DNA of 64,000 nucleotides. Origin: Clostridium_S neuense (lineage in GTDB: Bacteria; Bacillota; Clostridia; Clostridiales; Clostridiaceae). Positions 1 to 8,906 of this stretch are shown piece after piece; position 1 is the first letter of the stretch, and each line of letters starts with the position of its first letter. Under the pieces are notes generated by a model. The model was given only the letters and a program-made list of their open reading frames with translations, searched no databases and had not been told where the DNA came from. A program made the translations under genes and the position numbers. The stretch covers positions 124,001 to 188,000 of the forward strand of contig NZ_JBJIAA010000011.1 of the NCBI RefSeq assembly GCF_045310695.1, read 5' to 3'.

Positions 1-777
1 ATTCTTAAGCTCTTTAAATTTATTCTTTACAATTCTATCTTCTAAGGAATGAAATGTAATTATGCACATCCTTCCACTACTTGATAATTTATCAACACCA
101 TCCTCAATAGTGCTATTTAATATTTCAAGTTCACCATTTACTTCAATCCTTATGGCTTGAAAAGTTCTTTTAGCCGGATGCGGTCCTTGCCTTCTAAATT
201 TAGCTGGAATGGCGCTCTTTATTACTTCAACAAGTTCAAAAGTAGAATTTATATTTTCTTCTTGTCTTTTGTTTACAATAAATTGTGCAATTCTCTTTGC
301 AAATTTTTCTTCTCCATAATTTCTAATTACGCGATATAATTTATCTTCATCGTAACCATTTACAACATCAAAAGCAGAAAAGCTACTTTCTTTATTCATC
401 CTCATATCAAGAGGTGCATCGTGCATATAGCTAAAGCCTCTTTCTGGTTTATCTAATTGATAGGAGGACACACCCAAATCCATTAAAATACCATCAACTT
501 TTTCTATATTAAGCTCATTTAATATGTTTTTTATATTGTGAAAATTATCATGCACATATATTACATTATCGTACTCTTTAAGTTTTTCTTTTGCTGCATT
601 TATTGCATCTGTATCTTGATCTATCCCTATTAATTTCCCCTTTTCAGATAACCTTTTTAATATTTCACTAGAATGTCCGGCTCCGCCAAGAGTACAATCA
701 ACATATATTCCATCTTCTTTTATATTAAGTTCATGAATTGCTTCATTTAAAAGTACTGAAACATGTTTAAATTCCAT
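1..777 (-). CDS. rsmH: 16S rRNA (cytosine-1402-N4)-methyltransferase RsmH, 3' end cut by window
   Basis: RsmH (MraW) uses S-adenosylmethionine to methylate N4 of C1402 in 16S rRNA. The first 259 residues are inside the window; the C-terminus lies beyond base 1. The SAM-binding loop DCTLGGAGHS is at about residues 27-36, followed by MDLGVSSYQLD, PLDMRM and, near the edge, FHSLEDRIVK, all typical of the family. The ATG at 775-777 has a good ribosome binding site (AAGGAG, minus strand, about 785-790). It follows mraZ by 13 bases, the usual start of the dcw division/cell-wall cluster, so more dcw genes are expected to the left. Confidence 0.96.
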   Translation of the reverse strand, partial: MEFKHVSVLLNEAIHELNIKEDGIYVDCTLGGAGHSSEILKRLSEKGKLIGIDQDTDAINAAKEKLKEYDNVIYVHDNFHNIKNILNELNIEKVDGILMDLGVSSYQLDKPERGFSYMHDAPLDMRMNKESSFSAFDVVNGYDEDKLYRVIRNYGEEKFAKRIAQFIVNKRQEENINSTFELVEVIKSAIPAKFRRQGPHPAKRTFQAIRIEVNGELEILNSTIEDGVDKLSSSGRMCIITFHSLEDRIVKNKFKELKN

Positions 778-790
778 TTTAATTCTCCTT

Positions 791-1219
791 TTATATCCCA
801 AGTTCACTCATTTTTTCAGCTATCTCTTCCATATTAATATCCGATTCATTATATTCATCCCATTTTTCTTTACTCCATATTTCAATCCTTGTTGATACTC
901 CTATGCTTATGATTTCCTTATCTATACAAGCATATTTTATAAGACTTTGTGGTATTAAAGCTCTGCCCTGTTTATCAATGTTAACTTCATTGGCACCAGA
1001 AAAGAAAAATCTCACAAATGCCCTAGCATTACGATTTGTCAGTGGTAACTTTTTTAGTTTTTCCTCAAGCGATCTCCACTCTTCTATAGTATAAGCATAA
1101 AGGCATCCATCTAAACCTTTTGTAATAACAAAGCTTTCTCCAAGTTCATCTCTAAACTTAACGGGGATTATTATTCTATTTTTACTGTCCAATGCATGTT
1201 CATATTCACCTATAAACAT
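791..1219 (-). CDS. mraZ: transcriptional regulator MraZ
   Basis: MraZ is a small DNA-binding protein with two AbrB-like SpoVT domains; it forms ring oligomers and regulates the dcw cluster, including its own operon. The protein starts MFIGEYEHALDSKNRIIIP and carries the second domain signature NEVNIDKQGRALIPQSL. The ATG at 1217-1219 gives 142 residues, the usual family length; an upstream in-frame start at 1273 would add 18 unrelated residues and would place coding sequence over the operator repeats at 1245-1274, so I reject it. The ribosome binding site is GGGGTGG. It is first in the operon with rsmH. Confidence 0.95.
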   Translation of the reverse strand: MFIGEYEHALDSKNRIIIPVKFRDELGESFVITKGLDGCLYAYTIEEWRSLEEKLKKLPLTNRNARAFVRFFFSGANEVNIDKQGRALIPQSLIKYACIDKEIISIGVSTRIEIWSKEKWDEYNESDINMEEIAEKMSELGI

Positions 1220-1244
1220 ATTTCCACCCCAATTATGTAAATAG

Positions 1245-1274
1245 TCACCACTTTCAACCACTTTTAACCACATA
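1245..1274 (-). promoter_or_regulatory. MraZ operator: three 10-bp direct repeats
   Basis: On the minus strand the 30 bases upstream of mraZ are three tandem 10-mers, TATGTGGTTA, AAAGTGGTTG and AAAGTGGTGA, in perfect 10-base phase, ending 25 bases before the mraZ start codon. MraZ proteins are known to bind direct repeats with a GTG/TGGG core at about 10-base spacing upstream of mraZ; the AAAGTG core here resembles the mollicute box. The sequence shows the repeats directly; binding by MraZ is inferred. Confidence 0.8.
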
Positions 1275-1795
1275 TATATATATTCTATAATAATATAAAA
1301 ATCCCTCCTTTTAAAGTTAAAACTTTAAAAATTTTAAACTTTTTTTCGAAAACTTTTTTATTATTTAACAACCAGTCTTTATATAGAGGCAAATAGGTTA
1401 AATTTTCAAAACGTTTAATTCTAAATCATTTCTTGTAACCCATAAGTTTACTAAAAGTACAGAGCACAGATGACAAAGTATAGTTGAGGTAGCTTTTGCT
1501 TTTCTCAGGTAAATCTTAGAATTTAGTAGTATCAGCTGTACTGAACACCATGTATGATGCGATTATATAAGTATAAGTTTTGGATATTTTGCAGCGTTAG
1601 AAAAAAATTATACTTAACTATCCACTCTCAATTATCAAGCACTTCAAATTCATGCTAAAATTCTTAGATGTTTCCAGCTGTTTGAGCCAAAGGCGAGTTA
1701 TTGAAACATTTTAGAAGCTTAGGATTTTTTTATTTTAGATTCATAGAATTTTTTAATGCGACAAAGCATTGTTAATTCGCACATTTCTGATATTC
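1275..1795. other. noncoding gap with possible structured element
   Basis: No credible gene lies between the mraZ operator and the ychF promoter. The stretch 1440-1740 is less AT-monotonous than usual intergenic DNA here. It contains a 14-base imperfect stem (1661-1674 with 1703-1716, one mismatch, one G-U pair, 28-base loop) followed a few bases later by seven T at 1725-1731 on the plus strand. A 23-base motif at 1758-1780 recurs at 3107-3129. It could be an unannotated RNA, a decayed element or a dispersed intergenic repeat; I do not recognise it. Confidence 0.35.
1758..1780. repeat. 23-bp interspersed repeat, copy 1
   Basis: The 23-base word beginning GCGACAAAGCATTGTTA and ending TTCGC recurs at 3107-3129 with two mismatches. 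Both copies are intergenic and flank ychF. The ends (GCGA/TCGC) are complementary. Confidence 0.5.
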
Positions 1796-1824
1796 TTGAA
1801 TTAATATATATTGTAGAGTATAAT
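1796..1824 (+). promoter_or_regulatory. SigA-type promoter of ychF
   Basis: TTGAAT at 1796-1801 and a perfect TATAAT at 1819-1824 are separated by 17 bases, about 40 bases before the ychF start codon. This is a standard vegetative promoter by sequence. Confidence 0.75.
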
Positions 1825-1864
1825 TTATAAAGATTAATAAGTTTAGAAGGGATGTTACATATAA

Positions 1865-2962
1865 ATGAGATTAGGAATTGTTGGACTGCCTAATGTTGGC
1901 AAAAGTACTTTATTTAACGCTATAACAAAAGCTGGTGCGGAATCTGCAAACTACCCATTCTGTACCATAGAACCTAATGTTGGAGTTGTAGCTGTTCCTG
2001 ATAATAGACTTGATGTACTTGAAAAGATGTATAATTCAAAAAAGAAAGTATATACAAGTATAGAGTTTTATGATATAGCGGGCCTTGTAAAAGGTGCAAG
2101 TAAAGGAGAAGGTCTTGGAAATAAGTTTCTTTCACACATAAGAGAATCTGCTGCTATTGTTCACGTAGTAAGATGCTTTAAAGATGACAATATAGTACAC
2201 GTTGATGGAAGTATCGATCCTATTCGTGACATCGAAACTATCAATTTAGAACTTGTTCTATCAGATCTAGAAATAATTGACAGAAGAATAGAAAAAACAG
2301 TAAAGACTGCTCGCTCAGGTGATAAAAATTCTAAACAGGAAATGGTAACTCTTGATAAGATTAAAGCCCAGCTTGAAGCCGGAAAGCCTGTTAGAACTCT
2401 AGAATTTTCAGAAGATGAGGATGAATTTGTAAAAACTTTATTTCTTCTCACATCCAAACCTGTTTTGTATGCGGCAAATGTTTCTGAAGATGACGTACTT
2501 TCAGGTAATCTTGAAAACGACTTAGTAAAACTAGTTCAGGAATATGCAAAAAAAGAAAATTCTGAGGTTATTCCTATTTGTGCAAGTCTTGAAGAGCAGC
2601 TCTCTTCTCTTAATGAAGAAGAAGAAAAAGAAATGTTAGAAGAATATGGCCTTGATTCTTCTGGTCTTGACAGACTTATTAAAAAAAGTTATAAATTACT
2701 AGGCCTCATGAGCTTTTTAACCGCTGGTCCAGATGAAGTAAGAGCTTGGACAATAGTAAATGGTACTAAAGCTCCAAAAGCAGCTGGAAAAATTCACACA
2801 GACATAGAAAGAGGTTTTATAAGAGCAGAAGTTATTTCATACGATGATCTTATTGCCTGTGGTTCTGAAACTGCTGCGAAAGAAAAAGGCTTATACAGGC
2901 TTGAAGGAAAAGACTATATAATGCAGGAAGGTGACGTTGTATTCTTTAGATTTAACGTTTAG
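1865..2962 (+). CDS. ychF: ribosome-associated Obg-family ATPase YchF
   Basis: YchF is a universally conserved cytosolic P-loop protein of the Obg group that hydrolyses ATP in preference to GTP and associates with ribosomes. The 365 residues match the family length. The P-loop GLPNVGKST is at residues 7-15, the family signature NYPFCTIEPN at about 29-38, and the altered G4 motif is ANVSEDD in place of NKxD, which marks YchF. The C-terminal TGS domain ends in the typical GDVVFFRFNV. The ribosome binding site AGAAGGGATG precedes the ATG. The gene is monocistronic, with its own promoter and terminator. Confidence 0.97.
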   Translation: MRLGIVGLPNVGKSTLFNAITKAGAESANYPFCTIEPNVGVVAVPDNRLDVLEKMYNSKKKVYTSIEFYDIAGLVKGASKGEGLGNKFLSHIRESAAIVHVVRCFKDDNIVHVDGSIDPIRDIETINLELVLSDLEIIDRRIEKTVKTARSGDKNSKQEMVTLDKIKAQLEAGKPVRTLEFSEDEDEFVKTLFLLTSKPVLYAANVSEDDVLSGNLENDLVKLVQEYAKKENSEVIPICASLEEQLSSLNEEEEKEMLEEYGLDSSGLDRLIKKSYKLLGLMSFLTAGPDEVRAWTIVNGTKAPKAAGKIHTDIERGFIRAEVISYDDLIACGSETAAKEKGLYRLEGKDYIMQEGDVVFFRFNV

Positions 2963-2974
2963 CTCAACGTAAGT

Positions 2975-3012
2975 AAAAATGCTTAGATATTTCAATTGTC
3001 TAAGCATTTTTT
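2975..3012 (+). terminator. rho-independent terminator of ychF
   Basis: An 11-bp perfect stem (2977-2987 with 2999-3009) with an 11-base loop runs into a T tract, 14 bases after the ychF stop codon. Confidence 0.85.
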
Positions 3013-3106
3013 CAGTGAATAAACACGTGGCATGCGCAAATATATATGCGTAATACAAGTTAAAGAAGGATAATGGGCTAAACGCCTAAACCCCGTGTAT
3101 TTTTAC

Positions 3107-3129
3107 GCGACGAAGCATTGTTACTTCGC
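3107..3129. repeat. 23-bp interspersed repeat, copy 2
   Basis: Second copy of the motif at 1758-1780, with two differences. Here it sits immediately 3' of the Lon-like protease gene. CGAAG and CTTCG inside it can pair, so it may also act as a weak hairpin at the end of that transcript. Confidence 0.5.
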
Positions 3130-3134
3130 TCTTT

Positions 3135-5429
3135 TTAGTGCTTTTCTCTTTTAGTTACATATTTTTTAAGCTCATTTTTAGCTGCTTTCATCATATCTTC
3201 CCATTCAACCTCCATAAGCACATTAACAGCATCACTAATATTGTTCATAGAATAAATTGAAAACTTGTTGCTTAATACTGCAGCTTCAACTTCATTATTT
3301 AATACAATATTATCTATATTGGTTTCTGGTATTAAAACTCCATGTTCTTCATCCTTATTATAGGCTTCACATACCTTATAAAATCCTTCAATTTTATGAT
3401 TAACGCCACCTATTGGTTGTGTTTCACCAAACTGGTTAATCGAACCTGTAACTGCTATATTTTGCTTTATAGGTATTTTAGAAAGTGCTGAAAGTATACA
3501 TACTGTTTCTGCAACCGACGCACTATCCCCATCTAATTTTCCATAAAGCTGCTCAAAGGATAAGTGAAAATCAATTGGTATTTTGCTATACATACCAAAC
3601 GTTTTATTTATAAAACCTTTTAATATACTTATAGACTTACAGTGAATACTTCCACTTAAATCATTTTCTTTATTGACGTCAATTATGTTTCCATCCCCTT
3701 TATAACAACTGCAGGTTATTTTCATTGGTTTTCCAAAGGTACAGTACCCTAAGTCAATTACAGATAAGCCATTAATCTGACCAATTTTTCTGCCGCTAAC
3801 CTCCATAAGTATCTTCTTTTCTTTATAATCTTCCATTATTTTTTCTTCAATTAAATCCTCATTATAAATAATCTTTCTAATATTATTTTCTGTTATTTCT
3901 TCTCCACCCTCATAAGAAGCCTCTAAATTTGAAAGTGTAAGTATTTTAAATATCTCATCAGTATCAATATAATACTTCTTGTTGTTTTCAGCCATTCTAG
4001 ACATATATTTTCTTATTTCCTTGTAAGCATCCTTTGAAGGCTCTTTCAACTTATTAGATTTACAAAAATCCTTTAAGGTTCTAATTAAATTATTTTCAAC
4101 TTCACTTTCTATTGGAAAAATCGGATCGTATTCTGCCTTTATTTTAAATATATCCTTAAAATCCTTATCATAATTATACATTAAACTGTAACTATAATAG
4201 TCACCTATTAAGATAACCTTAAGCTTTACGTCAATTGGATCCGGAACTATTCCATTTAGACTAACTGCCTCAGCATATCCACGGTTATAATTTATCTTAA
4301 TTTTTCCACTTGAAAGTATCTTTTTTAAGTAGTAATATGATCCGTTATATGAAAGAAGATTATTTATACGCATTATTAAGCATCCACCATTAGCTTTTAA
4401 AATAGAGCCTGCTTTTATGAGACTTATATCCGTTACATAAGTTCCATTATGATTTTCGTATTTAATACTCCCAATAAGATTTTCTATATTGGGATCATCC
4501 TCATAAATTATTGGTGGTTTTTCATTCTTACTGTTATCAACAATAACATTTATATAATATTTTGATATTGCATTTAATATCTTTGCCTCATCATTTTCAT
4601 AACTCATACTGTAATTTTCAACTAGTTCATGTTCTATTTCGCTACATATCTTATTCAATTTATCTATTATTTCTTTAGAGCCTTGAAATTCTGCAAAAAA
4701 CTTCATCTTAATCTTCTCTGATTCACTTATAAGATAATTTTCAAAATATCCCTTAAGTTTATTTATCTCATCAGTTTCTATATCCTTAAGCTTATCAAAA
4801 GCAATATTTGTCTTTTTTTTGAGTTCTCTTATCTTATCCAATATTACTTCCTTATCATCAACGCCTAATGTTTCATACTCATTTTCAGTCATGCCTGCTC
4901 CATCTTTAAGAGGAATAAAATTAAAGCCACCATCAGTAACTTTAAATTGAAAGCCTTGCTTTTCAGCCTCATCTATTATTTCGCTCAAAATATAGTTCTT
5001 TTTTTTCTGTACATTTTCTATTATTTTATCATGTTCCATATCATCAGAATCATTATAAAACTTATAAGTCAATTTAATGTATAACTTTTTCACTTCATTT
5101 AATTGTTCAAAAAACTTCTTTCCAAATCCATTTGGAACAATCATACCTTCAACATTCTTTGAATTATCAAATGTAATGTAACATATATCGTAAGGTTTAT
5201 GTTCATTCATTAAAATTTTATCCATATAACTTACAATACTTTCAAGTTTATGTTTGCTAAATTTGTCTATAATATAAATATTGTATCCTCTATCTTTTAT
5301 ATTAAGTCCTTTCTTTATGCTTTTATAAAATTCATTATCTTGATTAGAAACTTTTTCTTCATCATACAGGACATCTTCACTGTATTTAACACTGTATATT
5401 ATATCTTCAGGAACTAATTTTCTATACAT
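3135..5429 (-). CDS. Lon-like serine protease with degenerate ATPase domain
   Basis: The C-terminal part is a Lon protease domain: GDSASVAET carries the catalytic serine (about Ser636) and GGVNHKIEGF the lysine (about Lys679), so the Ser-Lys dyad is intact. The N-terminal part matches the LonB-like AAA group by general layout, but where a P-loop should follow GYNIYII (about residue 50) the sequence reads DKFSKHKLES. The Walker B region (ANGGCLIMRINNLL) also lacks its acidic pair. The middle is charged and coiled-coil-like. I chose the ATG at 5427-5429 (764 residues) because GGGGAGGT lies 7 bases upstream, inside the longer reading frame. It is probably a peptidase with an inactive or structural ATPase module. 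Confidence 0.85.
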   Translation of the reverse strand: MYRKLVPEDIIYSVKYSEDVLYDEEKVSNQDNEFYKSIKKGLNIKDRGYNIYIIDKFSKHKLESIVSYMDKILMNEHKPYDICYITFDNSKNVEGMIVPNGFGKKFFEQLNEVKKLYIKLTYKFYNDSDDMEHDKIIENVQKKKNYILSEIIDEAEKQGFQFKVTDGGFNFIPLKDGAGMTENEYETLGVDDKEVILDKIRELKKKTNIAFDKLKDIETDEINKLKGYFENYLISESEKIKMKFFAEFQGSKEIIDKLNKICSEIEHELVENYSMSYENDEAKILNAISKYYINVIVDNSKNEKPPIIYEDDPNIENLIGSIKYENHNGTYVTDISLIKAGSILKANGGCLIMRINNLLSYNGSYYYLKKILSSGKIKINYNRGYAEAVSLNGIVPDPIDVKLKVILIGDYYSYSLMYNYDKDFKDIFKIKAEYDPIFPIESEVENNLIRTLKDFCKSNKLKEPSKDAYKEIRKYMSRMAENNKKYYIDTDEIFKILTLSNLEASYEGGEEITENNIRKIIYNEDLIEEKIMEDYKEKKILMEVSGRKIGQINGLSVIDLGYCTFGKPMKITCSCYKGDGNIIDVNKENDLSGSIHCKSISILKGFINKTFGMYSKIPIDFHLSFEQLYGKLDGDSASVAETVCILSALSKIPIKQNIAVTGSINQFGETQPIGGVNHKIEGFYKVCEAYNKDEEHGVLIPETNIDNIVLNNEVEAAVLSNKFSIYSMNNISDAVNVLMEVEWEDMMKAAKNELKKYVTKREKH

Positions 5430-5532
5430 GCCCAATACCTCCCCTACTTTAAACATATAAATTGTCTTTATATATTAATATTCTTAATAACTAATTTTAG
5501 GAACTTTTTTTGATTTTAATATTATCTTATCG

Positions 5533-5561
5533 TTCACAAATTAGTTTACCTATGCTATAAT
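5533..5561 (+). promoter_or_regulatory. SigA-type promoter for the 5667-6086 gene
   Basis: TTCACA at 5533-5538 and a perfect TATAAT at 5556-5561 with a 17-base spacer, 105 bases upstream of the start codon at 5667. Confidence 0.65.
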
Positions 5562-5666
5562 AAACAAGATAATATGTAGATTTTTCTACTATCATTAAAT
5601 AGTAGTAATGAGCTTCTTCAAATATGAAATAATCTTTAAATATTTATCTAAAAAGGAGTTTTAAAA

Positions 5667-6086
5667 ATGAGCTTTAAAGAAAAAATGCAGAAGTACTATA
5701 CAGATAGTTTTTTAAAAAAAAATGGAGATAGAATAACTCAGTTACAGGGCAACATAATTTCTGTAAAGGTTGAACTAAAGGCTGTCTTATGGATTTTTCA
5801 TAAATTGACTGCAACTGTGTTAGTTAAACCTGATAGAAGTAGAAACATAGTAAGATGTGTTTACAAAAGAAATAGATGGTTTAAAAAGCCTGAGTTTATG
5901 ACTTTAAATCAAGGTAACCTGGTTATAGTTCAAGGTCTTAAAAGCACTACAGGAAAAAAAGACGATAAAAAAGAATATATTCAAATAATGAATATACGAA
6001 ATTTAAGTACTAAAAAGGATTTAATTAAGATAGATGGAGAACAAGGTCAAGTTAAACCCGTAAGAAAAGTAAGAAGAATGAAATAG
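5667..6086 (+). CDS. conserved hypothetical basic protein, 139 aa
   Basis: I do not recognise a named family. The protein is 139 residues, soluble and very basic, with a lysine/arginine-rich C-terminus (ending VKPVRKVRRMK) and an N-terminal segment that alternates short beta-like stretches. No signal peptide, membrane span or catalytic motif is visible; nucleic-acid or ribosome contact is possible from the charge alone but is a guess. The ATG has a clear ribosome binding site (AAGGAG). It has its own promoter and a terminator overlapping its stop codon, so it is a stand-alone unit facing away from the protease gene. Confidence 0.8.
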   Translation: MSFKEKMQKYYTDSFLKKNGDRITQLQGNIISVKVELKAVLWIFHKLTATVLVKPDRSRNIVRCVYKRNRWFKKPEFMTLNQGNLVIVQGLKSTTGKKDDKKEYIQIMNIRNLSTKKDLIKIDGEQGQVKPVRKVRRMK

Positions 6087-6117
6087 AGCCCTCAAACAAG
6101 GTGCTCTATTTTTTTTA
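6081..6117. terminator. bidirectional terminator between convergent genes
   Basis: A 9-bp stem (6081-6089 with 6103-6111) runs into a T tract on the plus strand. The A-rich left flank gives T's for transcripts coming from the P-ATPase gene on the minus strand too. Confidence 0.7.
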
Positions 6118-6126
6118 TGTGCTCTT

Positions 6127-8664
6127 CTATTTTTTATTAAAATAAAGGTACACACTATTGATAAGAGAAATAAATCCCGAAAAAAATATAATTATTAGCC
6201 ATTCAAATAATCCTAATGCCCTAGTATGAAATATAACTTGAAGAAATGGAATATATATAACCGCTATAAGCATTGCTATTGAAATTGATACTGCACCTAC
6301 TAAATATAGATTTGTAAAAAGCTTTATCTCAAAAATTGAATGTCTCTCTGATCTACATTCAAAAACATGTATAAGCTGAGACATAATCAAAGTTCCAAGT
6401 GCAACAGTTCTGCTGCTCTTCAAATCAAGTCCAAAATACATTGAAATTATAAAAGAAAAAACTGTACATATACCAATAAGACATCCTCTTACTACAATTT
6501 TTTCACCTAGCCCTTTAGAAAAAATACCTTCCTTTTTATCTCTTGGAGCTTGAAGCATTATATCATTATCAGCAGGATCCACCCCTAGTGCCATAGCTGG
6601 AAGACCGTCTGTAGCTAAATTAACCAGCAAAATTTGTATAGGCAAAAGTGGAGTATCTAAATAAAATAGTGACGATAAAAACATAGTTAAAACTTCTCCC
6701 AAATTGCAGGAAAGAAGATATCTTATAAATTTTCTTATATTGTTATATATAACTCTTCCCTCTTCAACCGCTGATATTATAGTAGCAAAATTATCATCTA
6801 GCAAAATCATAGCAGAGGCTTCTTTAGTTACATCGGTTCCAGAAACACCCATAGAAACTCCTATATCTGCCTCCTTTACAGCTGGTGCATCATTTACTCC
6901 ATCTCCAGTCATTGCTACAATTTTGTTATTTCTTTTAAAAGCTCTGACTATTTTTAGTTTATGTTCTGGACTAACCCTTGCAAATATCTTTATTTTATTC
7001 ACTGCTTTAACTAAATTATCATCACTTATTTTCTCAAGTTCATCACCGCCCATAATTTCAGACATATCTGAACATATTCCAAGTTCCTTTCCTATAGCAA
7101 AAGCAGTATTTTTGTGATCTCCTGTAATCATTATTGGAGTTATTCCCGCTTTTTTGCATTCTATAACCGCATTTTTAACCTCTGGTCTTGGTGGATCTAT
7201 CATTCCCGCAATTCCAAGAAATATCAAATTTTTTTCTCTTTGGCTCTCATTTATATCGTGATCCTTATATGCACATGCAATACATCTTAAAGCTTTTCTT
7301 GACATATTTTCAACCTGACTATTAACTTTTGCCTTATAAGCTGAAGTAAACAATTGAACTTTACCACCAATATAAATGTATTTACACCTTTCAATGATTC
7401 TTTCAGGTGCACCTTTTACATAGCAGCATACTCCATGAGAATTTCTACTTATGACAGACATCATTTTTCTCTTAGAATCAAATGGTATCTCACTAAGCCT
7501 TTTTTCCTTTGAAAGATAATTTTTCAGTTCCTTACCATTATCAAAAAATGCTCTTATTAACGCTGTTTCCGTTGGATCACCAAAAAGGCATTCGTTTATG
7601 CTTTTTTTATTAAAATCATAATCACAATCATTACAATATACAAAACTCTTTCTAAGTAACTCAAACTCATTTCCAGTATAAATACTTTTCTCATATATTC
7701 TATCATTAAAATATATTTCTTTTACCGTCATTTTATTTTGAGTTAAAGTGCCTGTTTTATCACTGCAAATAACAGATGTGCAGCCAAGAGTCTCCACAGC
7801 TGGAAGTCTTCTAACTAAGGCATTTCTTTTAAGCATTCTAGATACACCAAGTGCAAGTGCAACAGTAACTATTGCTGGAAGTCCTTCCGGTATAGCAGCT
7901 ACAGCAAGACTTACTCCTACTAGAAACATCTGATATTTATCTTGTCCTCTCATTATTCCCAAAACAGTGACAACGACGCAAATAAGTATACATACAACTA
8001 CAAGTATTTTTCCAAGTGAAGCAAGCTTTTGTTTTAAAGGTGTTTTTTCATCATCTATGTTCTCAAGCATATTTGCTATTTTTCCCATTTCCGTGTTCAT
8101 ACCAGTTGATTCTACCCTTGCACGCGCCTTGCCTGTAAGTACTATAGTTCCCATATAAATACTGCTATATTTATCATTTTTGTATACTCCCACAGATTCT
8201 CCAGTTAAAAGCGATTCATCAACCACAAGATCGGAACCATCTGCTATTATGCAATCTGCTGGTATCCTATCTCCACTCTCTATAAGTACAAGATCACCAG
8301 GTACAAGTTCTTCCGCAGGTATTATTTTTATTACCTTGTCTCTTACTACCTTTGACGTAGGTGCTGCCATTTGTTTAAGTGCTTCTAAAGATTTTTCTGT
8401 TTTAAATTCCTGCACGAAACCTAAAATAGCATTCATAAACACTATTATAAGTATAGTTACAGTATCTCCTTTTTCACCCATAAGCCCGGATATTATAGTT
8501 GCTGCAATTAAAACCCATATAATAAAATCATTAAATTGAGATAAAAATATTTTAATAGGTGAAATTTTCTTTCTTTTTTCTATAGTATTTAACCCATACT
8601 TTTGTCTTCTTTTTTCAACTTCCTCTTCCCTAAGTCCACTAATTAATTCGTTCTCATTTATCAC
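6127..8664 (-). CDS. P2A-type calcium-transporting P-ATPase
   Basis: Integral membrane cation pump, 845 residues. Visible landmarks in order are an N-terminal cation-ATPase domain, the actuator motif LTGES (about residue 150), PEGLPA in M4, the phosphorylation site CSDKTGTLT (about residue 303), KGAPE of the nucleotide domain, TGDGVNDAPA of the hinge, NLGEVLTM in M5 and NLATDGLPA in M6. PEGLPA plus the M5/M6 residues point to Ca2+ (SERCA/PMR1-like) rather than heavy metals. The start is a GTG with GGAAGG 7 bases upstream. It is monocistronic and divergent from ppaC. Mn2+ transport is an alternative. Confidence 0.9.
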   Translation of the reverse strand: MINENELISGLREEEVEKRRQKYGLNTIEKRKKISPIKIFLSQFNDFIIWVLIAATIISGLMGEKGDTVTILIIVFMNAILGFVQEFKTEKSLEALKQMAAPTSKVVRDKVIKIIPAEELVPGDLVLIESGDRIPADCIIADGSDLVVDESLLTGESVGVYKNDKYSSIYMGTIVLTGKARARVESTGMNTEMGKIANMLENIDDEKTPLKQKLASLGKILVVVCILICVVVTVLGIMRGQDKYQMFLVGVSLAVAAIPEGLPAIVTVALALGVSRMLKRNALVRRLPAVETLGCTSVICSDKTGTLTQNKMTVKEIYFNDRIYEKSIYTGNEFELLRKSFVYCNDCDYDFNKKSINECLFGDPTETALIRAFFDNGKELKNYLSKEKRLSEIPFDSKRKMMSVISRNSHGVCCYVKGAPERIIERCKYIYIGGKVQLFTSAYKAKVNSQVENMSRKALRCIACAYKDHDINESQREKNLIFLGIAGMIDPPRPEVKNAVIECKKAGITPIMITGDHKNTAFAIGKELGICSDMSEIMGGDELEKISDDNLVKAVNKIKIFARVSPEHKLKIVRAFKRNNKIVAMTGDGVNDAPAVKEADIGVSMGVSGTDVTKEASAMILLDDNFATIISAVEEGRVIYNNIRKFIRYLLSCNLGEVLTMFLSSLFYLDTPLLPIQILLVNLATDGLPAMALGVDPADNDIMLQAPRDKKEGIFSKGLGEKIVVRGCLIGICTVFSFIISMYFGLDLKSSRTVALGTLIMSQLIHVFECRSERHSIFEIKLFTNLYLVGAVSISIAMLIAVIYIPFLQVIFHTRALGLFEWLIIIFFSGFISLINSVYLYFNKK

Positions 8665-8725
8665 CTTATCACCTTCCCACTTTATTCTGCCTAAGCTAAA
8701 AATTAATTTAATTTTTCATTCTATA

Positions 8726-8753
8726 TCTATAATCTATGCTTGTACATATCCAA
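8726..8753 (-). promoter_or_regulatory. possible promoter of the P-ATPase gene
   Basis: On the minus strand TTGGAT (8748-8753) and TATAGA (8726-8731) are separated by 16 bases, about 60 bases upstream of the GTG start. The match is moderate. Confidence 0.4.
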
Positions 8754-8906
8754 ATTATGCAGAAATACCGCTTTTACCCTTTACAATTCCTTCTCAAGAT
8801 TATAAAATAAATAGGTACTAAGGATAATAACTTTTGGCATAAACTTCACTTTTTTAAGCGGTTTATTTTAAAGGTTCTGATGTTCAAACGAAAGGATGTG
8901 TAAAAA

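Noticed and set aside
157..339. Plus-strand open frame of about 60 codons
   Set aside because: It lies antisense inside rsmH, has no ribosome binding site and shows no family resemblance.
1220..1273. Longer N-terminus for MraZ starting at 1273
   Set aside because: The added 18 residues do not fit the family and the coding stretch would lie over the operator repeats; the ATG at 1217-1219 matches the conserved start.
6704..8539. Series of plus-strand open frames antisense to the P-ATPase gene
   Set aside because: They are mirror frames of a well-supported gene, without initiation signals.
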